Source: an uncultured Alistipes sp.
Lineage (GTDB): Bacteria > Bacteroidota > Bacteroidia > Bacteroidales > Rikenellaceae
Assembly: GCA_944326035.1 (NCBI GenBank)
Contig: CALVCS010000003.1
Coordinates: forward strand, 62,001 to 126,000
DNA: 64,000 nt
Reading direction: 5' to 3'
The notes below the pieces were generated by a model. The model did not search any database. It had not been told where the DNA came from and saw nothing but the letters and a program-made list of their open reading frames with translations. The position numbers and the translations under genes were made by a program. Within the stretch, counting starts at the first letter, position 1; the number at the start of each line of letters is the position of its first letter. Shown here piece by piece: positions 27,227-35,945 of the stretch.

Positions 27227-27257
27227 TTTGTTCGGTCGGGGGGAATTTGTATCTTTG
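27227..27257 (+). promoter_or_regulatory. Promoter of the winged-helix/exonuclease genes
   Basis: TTTG at 27227-27230 and TATCTTTG at 27250-27257 are 19 bp apart. The first ATG follows 44 bp later. Confidence 0.85.
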
Positions 27258-27301
27258 AACACTCACCGGCAGGGGTATCCTGCCCTTAACGTTTATCAGT
27301 C

Positions 27302-27472
27302 ATGGAAGAAAAAATTCTGAAAGCACTCGCCGAAAAAGGGGCGATGCGTGCCGGCGAAATCGCCGCAGCCCTCGGGGTGGAAAAAACCGAAGTCGATAAG
27401 GTGATCAAAAAACTGGTGAAAGACGAAAAGATCTGCTCACCCAAACGTTGTTATTACGACCTTAAAAAATAG
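27302..27472 (+). CDS. 56-residue winged-helix-type small protein
   Basis: A frame of 56 codons starts at ATG 27302, 44 bp after a consensus promoter, and ends TAG at 27470-27472. The sequence is K/E-rich with the helix-turn-helix pattern MRAGEIAAALGVEKTEVDKVIKKL, then KDEKICSPKRCYYDL, which would form the wing. Codon use and the spacing to the next gene (5 bp) support a real gene. Small one-domain winged-helix proteins of this type are common in Bacteroidota; they may bind DNA or act as adaptors. The target is unknown. Confidence 0.85.
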   Translation: MEEKILKALAEKGAMRAGEIAAALGVEKTEVDKVIKKLVKDEKICSPKRCYYDLKK

Positions 27473-27477
27473 CGACC

Positions 27478-28353
27478 ATGCGTAAGACAGGATGGGCCCT
27501 TCTCCTGTTTGGCGTCATGGCCTTGGGGGCCTGCCGGGAGACGGCTACGAAAAACTCAGGCGACGAAAACGCCACGTTGATCGTCGGCAGTTACAACATC
27601 TGGTGCAACGCCGATGAAAAGGAACCCTTCCCGTGGAGTCAACGTCGCGAACGGATCAAAGAGCTGATTCGTTTTCATGAATACGATCTGCTGGGCATGC
27701 AGGAGGTGCGTCCCGAACAGGTGGATTTTTTCCGGACGATGGAAGAGTACGATCTGTTGGGTACCGGCCGCGAAGGCCCCGGACAGGGGGAACATATGAC
27801 GATCCTCTATCGCAAGGATCGTTTCCAACTGCTCGACAGCGCGACGTTCTGGTTGTCCGAAACCCCCGATACGGTCTCTCTGGGCTGGGATGCGGCGTAT
27901 AACCGCATCTGTACCTGGGCAAAATTTCTGGATCGGAAAAGCGGACACGAATTTTACTTCTTCAACACCCATCTCGACCACATGGGCCCGATCGCTCAAC
28001 GGGAAGGCGCCCGGTTGCTGGTCCGCAAGATCGATGAGATCACGGGGCAGGATTCGTTGCCGATCTTCTGTACGGGGGATTTCAACTCCCGTCCGGAGAG
28101 TGAACCCATCGCGGTGATGACCCAACGACTCCATAGCGCCAAATCGGTCAGTCAAACGCCGCCGTACAACGCCCAGATTACCTATCGGGGCCTGACGGTG
28201 GAGGCACTCGACACGATGGATGTGGGCGAAATCGACTATCTGTTCGTCAACGACCGGGTCGAAGTGCTCAAGTTCGGCGTTTTGTCGGATTCGGACGGTC
28301 AATGCTATCCGTCGGATCATCTGCCGTTGTGGGCGCGCGTGCGTTTACATTAA
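27478..28353 (+). CDS. Endonuclease/exonuclease/phosphatase-family lipoprotein
   Basis: The 291-residue protein has a lipoprotein signal ending ALGAC. The EEP fold is clear: [21 protein letters not shown] (catalytic Glu), [30 protein letters not shown] and the terminal SDHLPL with catalytic Asp-His. EEP enzymes cleave phosphodiesters in nucleic acids, inositol phosphates or sphingomyelin. Secreted Bacteroidota relatives are usually annotated only by fold. It lies 5 bp after the small winged-helix gene, and a cyclophilin gene follows after 19 bp. Confidence 0.9.
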   Translation: MRKTGWALLLFGVMALGACRETATKNSGDENATLIVGSYNIWCNADEKEPFPWSQRRERIKELIRFHEYDLLGMQEVRPEQVDFFRTMEEYDLLGTGREGPGQGEHMTILYRKDRFQLLDSATFWLSETPDTVSLGWDAAYNRICTWAKFLDRKSGHEFYFFNTHLDHMGPIAQREGARLLVRKIDEITGQDSLPIFCTGDFNSRPESEPIAVMTQRLHSAKSVSQTPPYNAQITYRGLTVEALDTMDVGEIDYLFVNDRVEVLKFGVLSDSDGQCYPSDHLPLWARVRLH

Positions 28354-28372
28354 TACCATCAAAGAAAGATAC

Positions 28373-28828
28373 ATGACAAGAGGAATTATCCATACCGAAA
28401 AGGGCGATATGAAGGTCGAATTCTACGACCAGGAAGCTCCGGGAACGGTAGCGAATTTCGTCAAATTGGCCAAGAGCGGATTTTATGATGGGTTGTCGTT
28501 CCATCGTGTGATCCCCGATTTTGTGATCCAGGGCGGTTGCCCGCTGGGAACCGGAGCCGGCGGACCGGGCTATACAATCAAGTGCGAAACCTCCGGCGGC
28601 AAACAATACCACGACCGTGGGGTGTTGTCGATGGCCCATCGTGGAAAAGATACCGGCGGATCGCAGTTTTTCATCTGCCACAACCGGGCCAATACGGCCC
28701 ATCTCGACGGTGTACACACCTGCTTCGGCAAGGTGGTCGAAGGCCTGGAGGTGATCGACAAGATTCGTCAGGGCGATTTGATTACCGGTATCGAGATTTT
28801 TGAGGACCCTAAAAAAGAAGAAGCTTAA
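28373..28828 (+). CDS. Cyclophilin-type peptidyl-prolyl isomerase
   Basis: The 151-residue protein is a minimal cytoplasmic cyclophilin. Conserved active-site segments are [13 protein letters not shown] (catalytic Arg), [19 protein letters not shown], and [14 protein letters not shown]. The ATG at 28373 gives [19 protein letters not shown], the normal family start; the frame is open further upstream inside the exonuclease gene but that stretch is out-of-frame noise. It speeds cis/trans isomerisation of proline bonds during folding. DUF3127 follows after 3 bp. Confidence 0.93.
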   Translation: MTRGIIHTEKGDMKVEFYDQEAPGTVANFVKLAKSGFYDGLSFHRVIPDFVIQGGCPLGTGAGGPGYTIKCETSGGKQYHDRGVLSMAHRGKDTGGSQFFICHNRANTAHLDGVHTCFGKVVEGLEVIDKIRQGDLITGIEIFEDPKKEEA

Positions 28829-28831
28829 CCG

Positions 28832-29209
28832 ATGGAATTTGAAGGAACGGTCGTTGCCGTTTTGCCGGTGGTCAAAGGGACCAGCGCACGCGGCGAATGG
28901 ATCAAACAGGAAGTCGTTTTCGAACAGCCCGGCGATTTCGGACGTAAAATCTGTGTGGGCTTTTGGGGCGATCGGGCCCAGGATGCCGGGACGCTGAAAC
29001 CCGGCGAAAAGGTGTCGATCGCCGCTAACGTGGAATCTCGGGAATACAACGGTCGCTGGTATACCGAAGTGCGGGCCTGGCGGATGAGTCGGGTCAATGC
29101 CCAGCCGGCGGCGGTGCTTCCCGCCGATGCCTTCCCGCCGTTGGATAGCTTGTCTCCGGAAGAGAGCGCCTCGTCGAGTGCTTCCGAGGTGGACGATCTG
29201 CCGTTTTAA
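28832..29209 (+). CDS. DUF3127 family protein
   Basis: The 125-residue protein matches DUF3127, a Bacteroidota family resembling single-stranded-DNA-binding OB folds (MEFEGTVVAVLPVVKGTSARGEWIKQEV, then VSIAANVESREYNGRWYTEVRAWRM). The last ~35 residues are acidic and Ser-rich, ending DDLPF, like the tails through which SSB proteins recruit partners. That resemblance is suggestive only. It is the last gene before a strong bidirectional terminator. Confidence 0.85.
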   Translation: MEFEGTVVAVLPVVKGTSARGEWIKQEVVFEQPGDFGRKICVGFWGDRAQDAGTLKPGEKVSIAANVESREYNGRWYTEVRAWRMSRVNAQPAAVLPADAFPPLDSLSPEESASSSASEVDDLPF

Positions 29210-29226
29210 GCGGCGTGAAAAGAGAA

Positions 29227-29266
29227 AAAGGGCGGTCGATACCCGGTATCGACCGCCCTTTTTTTT
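29227..29266 (+). terminator. Bidirectional terminator
   Basis: A 15-bp stem (29227-29241 with 29247-29261) around CCCGG is flanked by a T run on the plus strand and by A-rich sequence on the left. It can stop both the DUF3127 transcript and the fimbrial operon that ends at 29314 on the minus strand. Confidence 0.92.
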
Positions 29267-29313
29267 GCCCGCCCCGGGGGGAGACCCCGGAGAAGGCTAC
29301 CTGATGGGTGCGG

Positions 29314-31269
29314 TTATTCAATGTCCCGTACCAGCCGTACATACAAGGGGGGAGGACTCGTGGGGTCTCCGGTCTTGGAGGTGCAAATAGCGTTGTAATC
29401 GGAATCTCGGAAGGAGACGATCCAACGATAGCTCGGACTGGTGCTGGCAGAGGTGGAGGTGACGTAATTGCAGTCATAGGCCGTTTCGGTCAACGGCGTG
29501 ATGTTCGGATAGAGATCTTGCCGCAATGCGCCGATCAGCTCCAACTCACGTTGGGTCGGCAGACGCCAGCTGCCGGCCGGAGCCCCCTCTTCCGAGTAGG
29601 TCTTGCTGGCAGCATAGGCCTGTGCATAGAAATAGCGGCCATAACCGTCGCCTTTGTTTCCGGTGTTGGCTTCGGTGCAGTTCTCTTTAGCGACCTGGAA
29701 CTTGGGAGATACCTTGTTATAGGTGTCCGCTTCGGTGTATGTGTTGGTGGTGATGTCACCATTGAGGAACGCTTTTTCGTCGTCGCTCAACAACGAGTTG
29801 GTGAGCACCCCTTGTTCGTTTTCCCGCGAAACGATGATCGCCCCGTCGACATACGGATATTTTTTGCCTCCCGGCAGGGCGGCCACGCCGTCTTGGACGC
29901 TGCGGACATTGAAGGAGTTGCTCTTGCTCAACGAGGCGATCGTTCCATTCCCCATCGTGAGATAGAACGCATTGTTGGTGAGCGACGGATAAACCGTAGA
30001 GGACCAGTAGTCGGTCGAACCCAGCGGCGAGGTGACATGCTCGTTGATGCTCGGCAGGTAAACCCACATCAGAATCAACTCTTCCATCGTCGGCATTCGC
30101 CAGCCGGCCGGACTGATACTGCCGTCGGTGCCGGTACCGCCGCTCGTTGCATTGCTCCAGGTGTTTCGGCCCGCATCGACATTATGCACGTAGAAAAGAG
30201 TCTGCCGCGGATCTTCGGTCCAGACGGCTCCTTCGACCGTTAGATCGATCGGTAGATCGGCTACGGTAAAGATATCGGCCGATTCCCAATCCATCACTTC
30301 GAGGTTGTGGGTCAGGCTCGTCGTCCCCTTTTGCAGCACGATGCGGTAGAGATGGTTCCGTTTGAGGGCCAACGGATCGGGATCGGCCGGATTGGCAGAG
30401 AGCGCATCCTGAAATTCGACGACGTGTTGTTTCGTTTCGCTTTCGCCGTTTTTGGTGTAGTCGATGGTCAAGGTCGGCAGATAAGCACCTCCCTTGGCAC
30501 TGAAGTTTTCATAGGTGTAGATCGTGGCTTCGAGTTTCCCGGGATTGCTTTCGTCGCCCGTCAGCGTTTGGGTGTATTCGACATCTTCGAACCATTCCGC
30601 CTTGTCCGACATGGTGTTGCCCGTCACCAAGGTGCTCTGTTTGGTGCGGTTGTTGAAGGTGATTTTCGTCACCGTAATGTCGGGCGCGCTGTTGATCAAA
30701 TCGATACGGACGGCCAAACGACGCAAATGAACCGACCCCAGATCGACGCCTACACTGGCCGTAATGGAGGCCGTATGTTTATCCGGCGAGGTCATGAGAA
30801 AGGCATTGTCGGCATCCGGAGCCTGGGTGGCTTCGATCTGTTCGAAACTGCTGAGCGGGTCGCCGGCCGAAATGCCCTTCAGGGCTGCGGTTAAGGTGGC
30901 GTCGGCATTGGCAACCAGGTAGATGTCGAAGGTCCCGTCTTTGTCGACCGCGAATTTATAGTTGTTGGGATCTCCGGTGGAAGAGACGTCGAACGTCTTG
31001 TAAAAACCGTCATTCTCATACACGACGGCTAACAGCGAGTTGACGGTTTTTTCCTGATCCTGGGCCGCCGTGGAGGTGGTTTGGGTGTTGTCTCCCGTGG
31101 CGCGCGTGGGGGATCCTGCAGCGCCCGAAGAACCGATCAGGGAGCCATCCAACGTGAAATAGACCGTGCGACTCTCCAACGTGTCGGTGGCTACGGGATC
31201 GGATTTTGTACAGCCTGCCAGCAACAGCCCGGCCGATAAAATGATCGATGCTATTTTGATTTGTTTCAT
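29314..31269 (-). CDS. Fimbrillin-like lipoprotein with two C-terminal lectin-fold-like domains
   Basis: This 651-residue protein has a lipoprotein signal ending LLLAGC (Cys20). The first ~320 residues resemble FimA/Mfa1-type fimbrillins, ending at the NHLYRIVLQKG and LEVMDWESADIF motifs shared by the family. Two similar C-terminal blocks follow. One contains GWRMPTMEELILMW, DYWSST and FNVRSV; the other SWRLPTQRELELIG, NYVTSTS and YVRLVRD. Both fit the DUF1566/FISUMP-type C-type-lectin fold, which often binds sugars or proteins. Being last in the operon and carrying such domains, it may be a tip or accessory adhesin. Confidence 0.8.
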   Translation of the reverse strand: MKQIKIASIILSAGLLLAGCTKSDPVATDTLESRTVYFTLDGSLIGSSGAAGSPTRATGDNTQTTSTAAQDQEKTVNSLLAVVYENDGFYKTFDVSSTGDPNNYKFAVDKDGTFDIYLVANADATLTAALKGISAGDPLSSFEQIEATQAPDADNAFLMTSPDKHTASITASVGVDLGSVHLRRLAVRIDLINSAPDITVTKITFNNRTKQSTLVTGNTMSDKAEWFEDVEYTQTLTGDESNPGKLEATIYTYENFSAKGGAYLPTLTIDYTKNGESETKQHVVEFQDALSANPADPDPLALKRNHLYRIVLQKGTTSLTHNLEVMDWESADIFTVADLPIDLTVEGAVWTEDPRQTLFYVHNVDAGRNTWSNATSGGTGTDGSISPAGWRMPTMEELILMWVYLPSINEHVTSPLGSTDYWSSTVYPSLTNNAFYLTMGNGTIASLSKSNSFNVRSVQDGVAALPGGKKYPYVDGAIIVSRENEQGVLTNSLLSDDEKAFLNGDITTNTYTEADTYNKVSPKFQVAKENCTEANTGNKGDGYGRYFYAQAYAASKTYSEEGAPAGSWRLPTQRELELIGALRQDLYPNITPLTETAYDCNYVTSTSASTSPSYRWIVSFRDSDYNAICTSKTGDPTSPPPLYVRLVRDIE

Positions 31270-31367
31270 GGTTTCCGCTATTTAAGTGATGGATAAGGCG
31301 CGGCTCCACCCGAGGTGTCGCGTAAGGGACGATCTGAAAGAGGGAAGGGGAGCCGTCTGCGATCGGT

Positions 31368-32447
31368 TTAGGGCTCGGTCATGGGTTCTGCCAGGTCGGC
31401 CGTATCCCAGTCGTCGACGAGCAGTGCTGCCTGGGCCGTGCCGCCTACCGGAAGCCCATTCCCCAAGACAACCGTATAGAGATGATTCCGTTCGACATTG
31501 ACCCACGACTGGTCGTCGGCTAACGTGCGCTGGAAAGGAACATCGACCGATCCGGTGTAGGTCTTGCCGGTATTCACTTCGTAGGTCACGTGAATGAGCA
31601 CGGTGTTGTCGTCACCGGTGTTCGGACGTTCGTAGAGGTAGAATGCCTTGGTCAGCTTGACGGCCCCGAAATCTTCGGGAAGGGTTACCGCAGCGTTCAG
31701 CCCCATGGTGACATAACTTTCGGAGGGCGACAGCGAGGAGTTCCCTTCGAACAAATAGCCCTGCGAAGCCGCATTTTGGAGCGTGACGCCGGTGATCTTG
31801 AGGTTCGGAACCGTATTTTCTACGTCAATACGGGCCACGATCCGTTTCATGGACACGGTACAGCTCATGTCTTCGGCCAGGGTGATGACGGACTGTTGGG
31901 CATCGTTCAGGGCGACACCCGACATGACGATCCCCGAGCTGCTCAACACATCGGCCGTGTTGTTTTCGGTAAGCGTACGGCTCGACACGGTGGATTGGAA
32001 CGTTTCGAACGTACTGTTGACGTCGGGAACCGTCGGCGTGTCGTTGGCCACGAAACGATAGGTGAACGCTTTGCCGATATTTCCTACCGGAATTTCCAAC
32101 GAAATCGTGTAGGTGCCGTTGCCGCCGTCCACCACGTTGAGGGTGTTGCTCGAGCCGCCGTTTTCCCAACTCAGCGCCCGAACGAAGGAGGAGGTGCTTT
32201 CCCCGGAGATGGCGTACTCGTACAACGTCAGGCGTTGAATGGCATACTCGTCGGCCTCCTGGGTCGCTTTGGAATAGATGATTTGATCGCCGGCCGGCGT
32301 ACTCATCTGGAAGGTGAGGGTGATCGTCGAACCGGTCGTCGATGGATCCGTCTCTTCCTGAGGAAGATTCGGAGCCTCCTTGCCGCAGGATGTCAGCAAT
32401 AAGGCCATGCTAACCCATAAGGTTGCAAGCTGTTGGATTGTTTTCAT
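31368..32447 (-). CDS. FimA/Mfa-like fimbrial subunit lipoprotein
   Basis: I choose the ATG at 32447 because it gives a lipoprotein signal (MKTIQQLATLWVSMALLLTSC, Cys21); the open frame upstream is antisense to FimB. The 359-residue protein has the fimbrillin layout: SPII signal, an N-terminal domain with TLYEYAISG and YRFVANDTPTV, and a C-terminal domain ending VNVERNHLYTVVLGNG and LLVDDWDTADL. In P. gingivalis such subunits are lipidated, cut by the Arg gingipain, and assembled by strand exchange. Position between FimB/Mfa2 and the lectin-domain subunit suggests a structural or accessory subunit. Confidence 0.8.
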   Translation of the reverse strand: MKTIQQLATLWVSMALLLTSCGKEAPNLPQEETDPSTTGSTITLTFQMSTPAGDQIIYSKATQEADEYAIQRLTLYEYAISGESTSSFVRALSWENGGSSNTLNVVDGGNGTYTISLEIPVGNIGKAFTYRFVANDTPTVPDVNSTFETFQSTVSSRTLTENNTADVLSSSGIVMSGVALNDAQQSVITLAEDMSCTVSMKRIVARIDVENTVPNLKITGVTLQNAASQGYLFEGNSSLSPSESYVTMGLNAAVTLPEDFGAVKLTKAFYLYERPNTGDDNTVLIHVTYEVNTGKTYTGSVDVPFQRTLADDQSWVNVERNHLYTVVLGNGLPVGGTAQAALLVDDWDTADLAEPMTEP

Positions 32448-32524
32448 TGCGTTGGTTTTTAGCTGTCTTAATGTGTGTGTGAGAAGTCGATGGTAAAGTA
32501 AGTGTGATCCAATGCGGGGTGCTT

Positions 32525-33502
32525 TTACTGGAAGGTTCCGCCTTGGATCCAGTCTTCGACGGAGGCATCCATCTGCGGGGCGACGGCCACATTCCCGTTG
32601 CCGAAGACCTCGAGTTGAAGCGCATATTTCTGCACGTGGGTCTTCGATGGCGACCAGCCCCACTGTCGAAAAGCCTGACTCAGATCGATATCGCCGGTGA
32701 TGGCTTCATCGCCGAACCAGATCTTGAGCACGGGCAGTTGATCATCTGCGTAACGGAGGGTGATGAAATCGCCGTGTAAGGTCTGGGCCTGCAGCGGCAC
32801 CCGGAGGCGATGCACCGCCTGGGCATCTGCCAGCGCGGGAACGATGAATCCGTCGAGGGTGTCTACCTGATCGGGATTCAGCCAGTAGCTGCTGGCGACG
32901 TTTTTCAGCTCCAGGGTGTAGTCGCCCACATGGGGCGGCAGGTTATGCCAGACGATGTCGAGGGTCAGGTGGCAGTGGATGTTATTGAGGGCCGTTTCCA
33001 CCAGGTAGTCGCCCAAGGCACGGGTGGGCTGCGCAGGATCGACCGTAAAGGTCTGAACGCCCCAATAGAGCTCGTCGCCGTTGTCGAGCAGGTCGTTCCT
33101 CCCTTCGAACGGCTGATTGACTTGCAGTAGAAAATCCTGAAGACCTTGACCGTTTACGGAAGTGCACACGGTGTGTTCCGAGGCATTGCCCAGCGAGATC
33201 AGCGTGTAACGACCCTTATCCAGCGATAGGGGCTGGTAACGCAGGTTGCTCCCGGAGGGGATTTCGGCGATGAAACGTCCTTCGGCATCGAACAGATAGT
33301 GCCGTAGGGTGGTGATGTAATCCTCGAGCACATCCTGACCGTAGGGCTGATAGCTGTATTTGATGACGACCTGCCGACAACAGATGTCTCGGTCGTCTTC
33401 CAGCGAACAGGTGGTCAACAGGAGTCCGAGGCCCCACAGCAGTCCTACCTGCGCGATGCGTCGAAGACGTAATCGGTGAATATATGCGTGTCGTCCTTTC
33501 AT
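32525..33502 (-). CDS. FimB/Mfa2-family fimbrial anchor lipoprotein
   Basis: The ATG at 33502 overlaps the stop of the upstream gene (ATGA), so translation is probably coupled. The 325-residue product has a lipoprotein signal with Cys32 (LLLTTC) followed by SLEDDRDICCRQVVIKYSY, a sequence typical of the FimB/Mfa2 family. These proteins anchor fimbriae to the outer membrane and control length. Conserved features include YLFDAEGRFI, GRYTLISLGNA and the C-terminal DLSQAFRQWGW region. The neighbours (OmpA/DUF3868 upstream, fimbrillins downstream) support the call. Confidence 0.88.
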   Translation of the reverse strand: MKGRHAYIHRLRLRRIAQVGLLWGLGLLLTTCSLEDDRDICCRQVVIKYSYQPYGQDVLEDYITTLRHYLFDAEGRFIAEIPSGSNLRYQPLSLDKGRYTLISLGNASEHTVCTSVNGQGLQDFLLQVNQPFEGRNDLLDNGDELYWGVQTFTVDPAQPTRALGDYLVETALNNIHCHLTLDIVWHNLPPHVGDYTLELKNVASSYWLNPDQVDTLDGFIVPALADAQAVHRLRVPLQAQTLHGDFITLRYADDQLPVLKIWFGDEAITGDIDLSQAFRQWGWSPSKTHVQKYALQLEVFGNGNVAVAPQMDASVEDWIQGGTFQ

Positions 33503-35061
33503 GGTTTTGTCTCTTCGTCCGTGCTGTGTCCGAACTCCGCTTCCCATTTTTGCAGTTGATCGAGGTTATAGGCGGCTCTTTCGGGGTCGGTTTCCTGGGC
33601 CTTGAGGAAGTACTGTTTGGCTTCGGAAATCTTGCCGCAGAGCCAGTGGTAAACCCCCAGGTTGTTGGCCGCCAGTGGATTGTCCTTGACCCGCCCCAGG
33701 CAAAGCCAGGCCAGCTCCAGATCACCGCGCACCAGGGCAGCCGAGGAGGCGTTGATGTTGGCGATGTCGTCATCGGGGAAGTAGCGCACGGCGATGTCGT
33801 ATTCCCGACCGTATTCGTTGCGTTGACGCCGGATGGTCTGGTCATTGTTCTCGGCCTGGGCCACCTCATACATCTCTTGCAAACTCAGGTCTTGCGGACG
33901 GCTGCCGATCAGCTCGCCGGCTTCGTCCGGCTTGAAGGCGCGTACGCGGTAGTCGATCTCCATCTCCATCCGACGCAAGGGCGGAAAGAGCGTTTGAAGC
34001 ATATATTTATAGGGTTCCCCGCCCTGTAAATCCATGAGGCGTTTTTCCCGACCGTCGAAAATGTCATAACTGTCGATGATCTCCAGAATGGCCGCTTTCG
34101 CTCGCATGTCGCTCTTTTCGACCGCTTCCCGCAACCCGTTCCAGTCTTCACCTTTCCCCTGGACCGAGACCTGTTGGGTCGGGAAACCGTAACGCTCTTT
34201 CAGATAGTCGCGCATGCCTCCGGCACGTTTTTCGGACAGGGTCATGTTGTGTTCATAGGTGTCTTCCGGCGAGGCATACCCCACGATCGAAACCGTCAAT
34301 ACCTGGTAGGTCGTCGGATCGGACGTCACCGGCGAGAGAATCTTGTTCACCCGGGCCAATTCCGCCGCATTGGTGCTGAATTCGGGGTAGACTTTCCAAT
34401 CGTTGACCGGATAGTTGATGTGGATGGTGGTGACGGCGGTCCGTTCTTTGATGGTTTCGGCTTTGGGTTTGATGAAGGTGACGTTGGTCTCGAACAAAGG
34501 AACACTCACGGCGGCGATCGGCGGAGGTAACAGGTTGCCGGTCAATTCGACGGTGCGATAGACGGTGTCGAGGATCACGACGGCTCGTTCCGGTACGGCG
34601 ACGGTTTCGGAGGCCAACAGCCGGTCATCACAACAGGAGCGTAAGACCTGTTGCAGCAGCAGCTTGCCGTGATAACTCCGCGGGATGGCCATCTGTTGCT
34701 GGTAGTCGACTGGTTGCGGACGTCGTTGACGATTCACCACTTGTACGTCTCCTGGGGTTTTGGTGTCGGCGAACGTCTCCTGACGACGGTAATATCGGGC
34801 CCCGGAGGGGGTGAAATAGCCTACTTCCGGATAGCGGATGGTATCGTTCCCGGACACATAGAGCGGAATGACATGCAACGACAAGGGGCCGGAGAGCGAA
34901 CCCGAAAGTTGGGACGAGAACCGAACGACCAGACTATCGCCTTGCCAATGGGCTTCTGGCGGGGTCGGGTAGTGGAGGGTCGGGTTTCCGGCCTGAACGT
35001 ATCGTGTGGGCAGGAGCGTGCTGAACCCGATCAGCGCAAAAAGGATGAAGCTCTTTTTCAT
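33499..35061 (-). CDS. DUF3868 / OmpA-like protein of the fimbrial locus
   Basis: The 520-residue protein has a signal peptide ending VQAG and an N-terminal DUF3868 region (HVIPLYVSGNDTIRYPEVGYFTPSGARYYRR). A central OmpA-like peptidoglycan-binding domain follows (VTVSIVGYASPEDTYEHNMTLSEKRAGGMRDYL). The last ~100 residues look like TPR helices (NASSAALVRGDLELAWLCLGRVKDNPLAANNLGVYHWLCGKISEAKQYFLKAQ). This architecture is characteristic of Bacteroidota fimbrial loci and likely ties fimbriae to the cell wall. It is 2 bp from the DUF3575 gene upstream. Confidence 0.88.
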   Translation of the reverse strand: MKKSFILFALIGFSTLLPTRYVQAGNPTLHYPTPPEAHWQGDSLVVRFSSQLSGSLSGPLSLHVIPLYVSGNDTIRYPEVGYFTPSGARYYRRQETFADTKTPGDVQVVNRQRRPQPVDYQQQMAIPRSYHGKLLLQQVLRSCCDDRLLASETVAVPERAVVILDTVYRTVELTGNLLPPPIAAVSVPLFETNVTFIKPKAETIKERTAVTTIHINYPVNDWKVYPEFSTNAAELARVNKILSPVTSDPTTYQVLTVSIVGYASPEDTYEHNMTLSEKRAGGMRDYLKERYGFPTQQVSVQGKGEDWNGLREAVEKSDMRAKAAILEIIDSYDIFDGREKRLMDLQGGEPYKYMLQTLFPPLRRMEMEIDYRVRAFKPDEAGELIGSRPQDLSLQEMYEVAQAENNDQTIRRQRNEYGREYDIAVRYFPDDDIANINASSAALVRGDLELAWLCLGRVKDNPLAANNLGVYHWLCGKISEAKQYFLKAQETDPERAAYNLDQLQKWEAEFGHSTDEETKP

Positions 35062-35063
35062 GG

Positions 35064-35669
35064 CTATCGGATATAATAGATAAAGGAAATCGCCGCTTTG
35101 GTGGGGCCGACGTAGTGGCGTTGGTAGGTGCCGAGGTTTTCACCGCAGGCCCCGCAGTTGTACTTGTCGTATTTAAAATAGAGGTAGCCCACCCCGAGGG
35201 AGGCTTCGATGCCCCAGCGTTTCCCCAGCGCCCATTGGTAGCCGTAGCTCACACCGACGCCGGAGGTCCATCCTTGATAGCGGTGGTTCTCCAGAAAGGC
35301 CGGGAAACGGACGCCGCCGACGTTATAGCGTCCATATAAAAGGTGTACGCCCACATAGTGTCGTTCGAAGGCTTTGCAAAACCAATATTTCCCTTCGGGC
35401 ATGATCAGCCAGTGGTGCAATTTGGGATTGACGGCGATGCCTTCGGAGTTGGTGCGGTTCGAAAAGTTGAAGGCATTGTAACCGAAGGTGGCCGATAGGG
35501 TGTAGTGGGGCGCCAGACGCCACTCCAGCCCGACATTAGGGGTGGAGGTTGCCCAATATAACAGGTTGGTTTTGATGCCGAGTTGCTGGGCGTTGAGTCG
35601 GTGAGGCAGCGCGGCGCTCAGCAGAAGAAAACAGAGCATGAGAAACGATAGCGGCGTTTTTCTGTCCAT
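35064..35669 (-). CDS. DUF3575 outer-membrane protein of the fimbrial locus
   Basis: The 201-residue protein has a signal peptide ending LNAQ, then the DUF3575 pattern: IKTNLLYWATSTPNVGLEWRLAPHYTLSATFGYNAFNF, HHWLIMPEGKYWFCKAFERHYVGVHLLYGRYNVGGV and GVSYGYQWALGKRWGIEASLGVGY. It is probably a small outer-membrane beta barrel. It starts the fimbrial operon and no consensus -33/-7 promoter is evident upstream; the nearest -7-like sequence, TAACATTG (35735-35728 minus), has one mismatch. Confidence 0.88.
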   Translation of the reverse strand: MDRKTPLSFLMLCFLLLSAALPHRLNAQQLGIKTNLLYWATSTPNVGLEWRLAPHYTLSATFGYNAFNFSNRTNSEGIAVNPKLHHWLIMPEGKYWFCKAFERHYVGVHLLYGRYNVGGVRFPAFLENHRYQGWTSGVGVSYGYQWALGKRWGIEASLGVGYLYFKYDKYNCGACGENLGTYQRHYVGPTKAAISFIYYIR

Positions 35670-35945
35670 GGGTCGGGTCGCTTAAAGGAATTGCTTAATA
35701 TGTAAAACTTTGAGGGTGAGATTGTTGCAATGTTATTCGCTCCCCCTAGCGAATGAAGCGATTCTGAAAAAAGTGAGGACATTGGTTCGGAAATCGCTTT
35801 CTGTGGATATATGGAAGAAACTTTCCAGAAAGTAGTGAGACCTTTTTATAGGCAAAATATTCCTTCTATTTGTGAGATGCCGGTTGATGTTAGGAGCCGG
35901 ATTGTCTTTTTTCCCTCCCCTCCACATTTCCCATTCTTCGGGGGT
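35670..35945 (-). other. Spacer upstream of the fimbrial operon
   Basis: The 276-bp spacer between recombinase and fimbrial operon is A/T-rich. It has two palindromes: ATTCGCT 35735-35741 with AGCGAAT 35748-35754, and ACTTTC 35820-35825 with GAAAGT 35828-35833. The first overlaps the one-mismatch -7 element. I found no pair of longer inverted repeats that would mark an invertible promoter. Confidence 0.5.

Noticed and set aside
35735..35754. The ATTCGCT/AGCGAAT palindrome considered as a recombinase inversion site
   Set aside because: A single 7-bp palindrome is too short, and no second copy in inverted orientation was found nearby.
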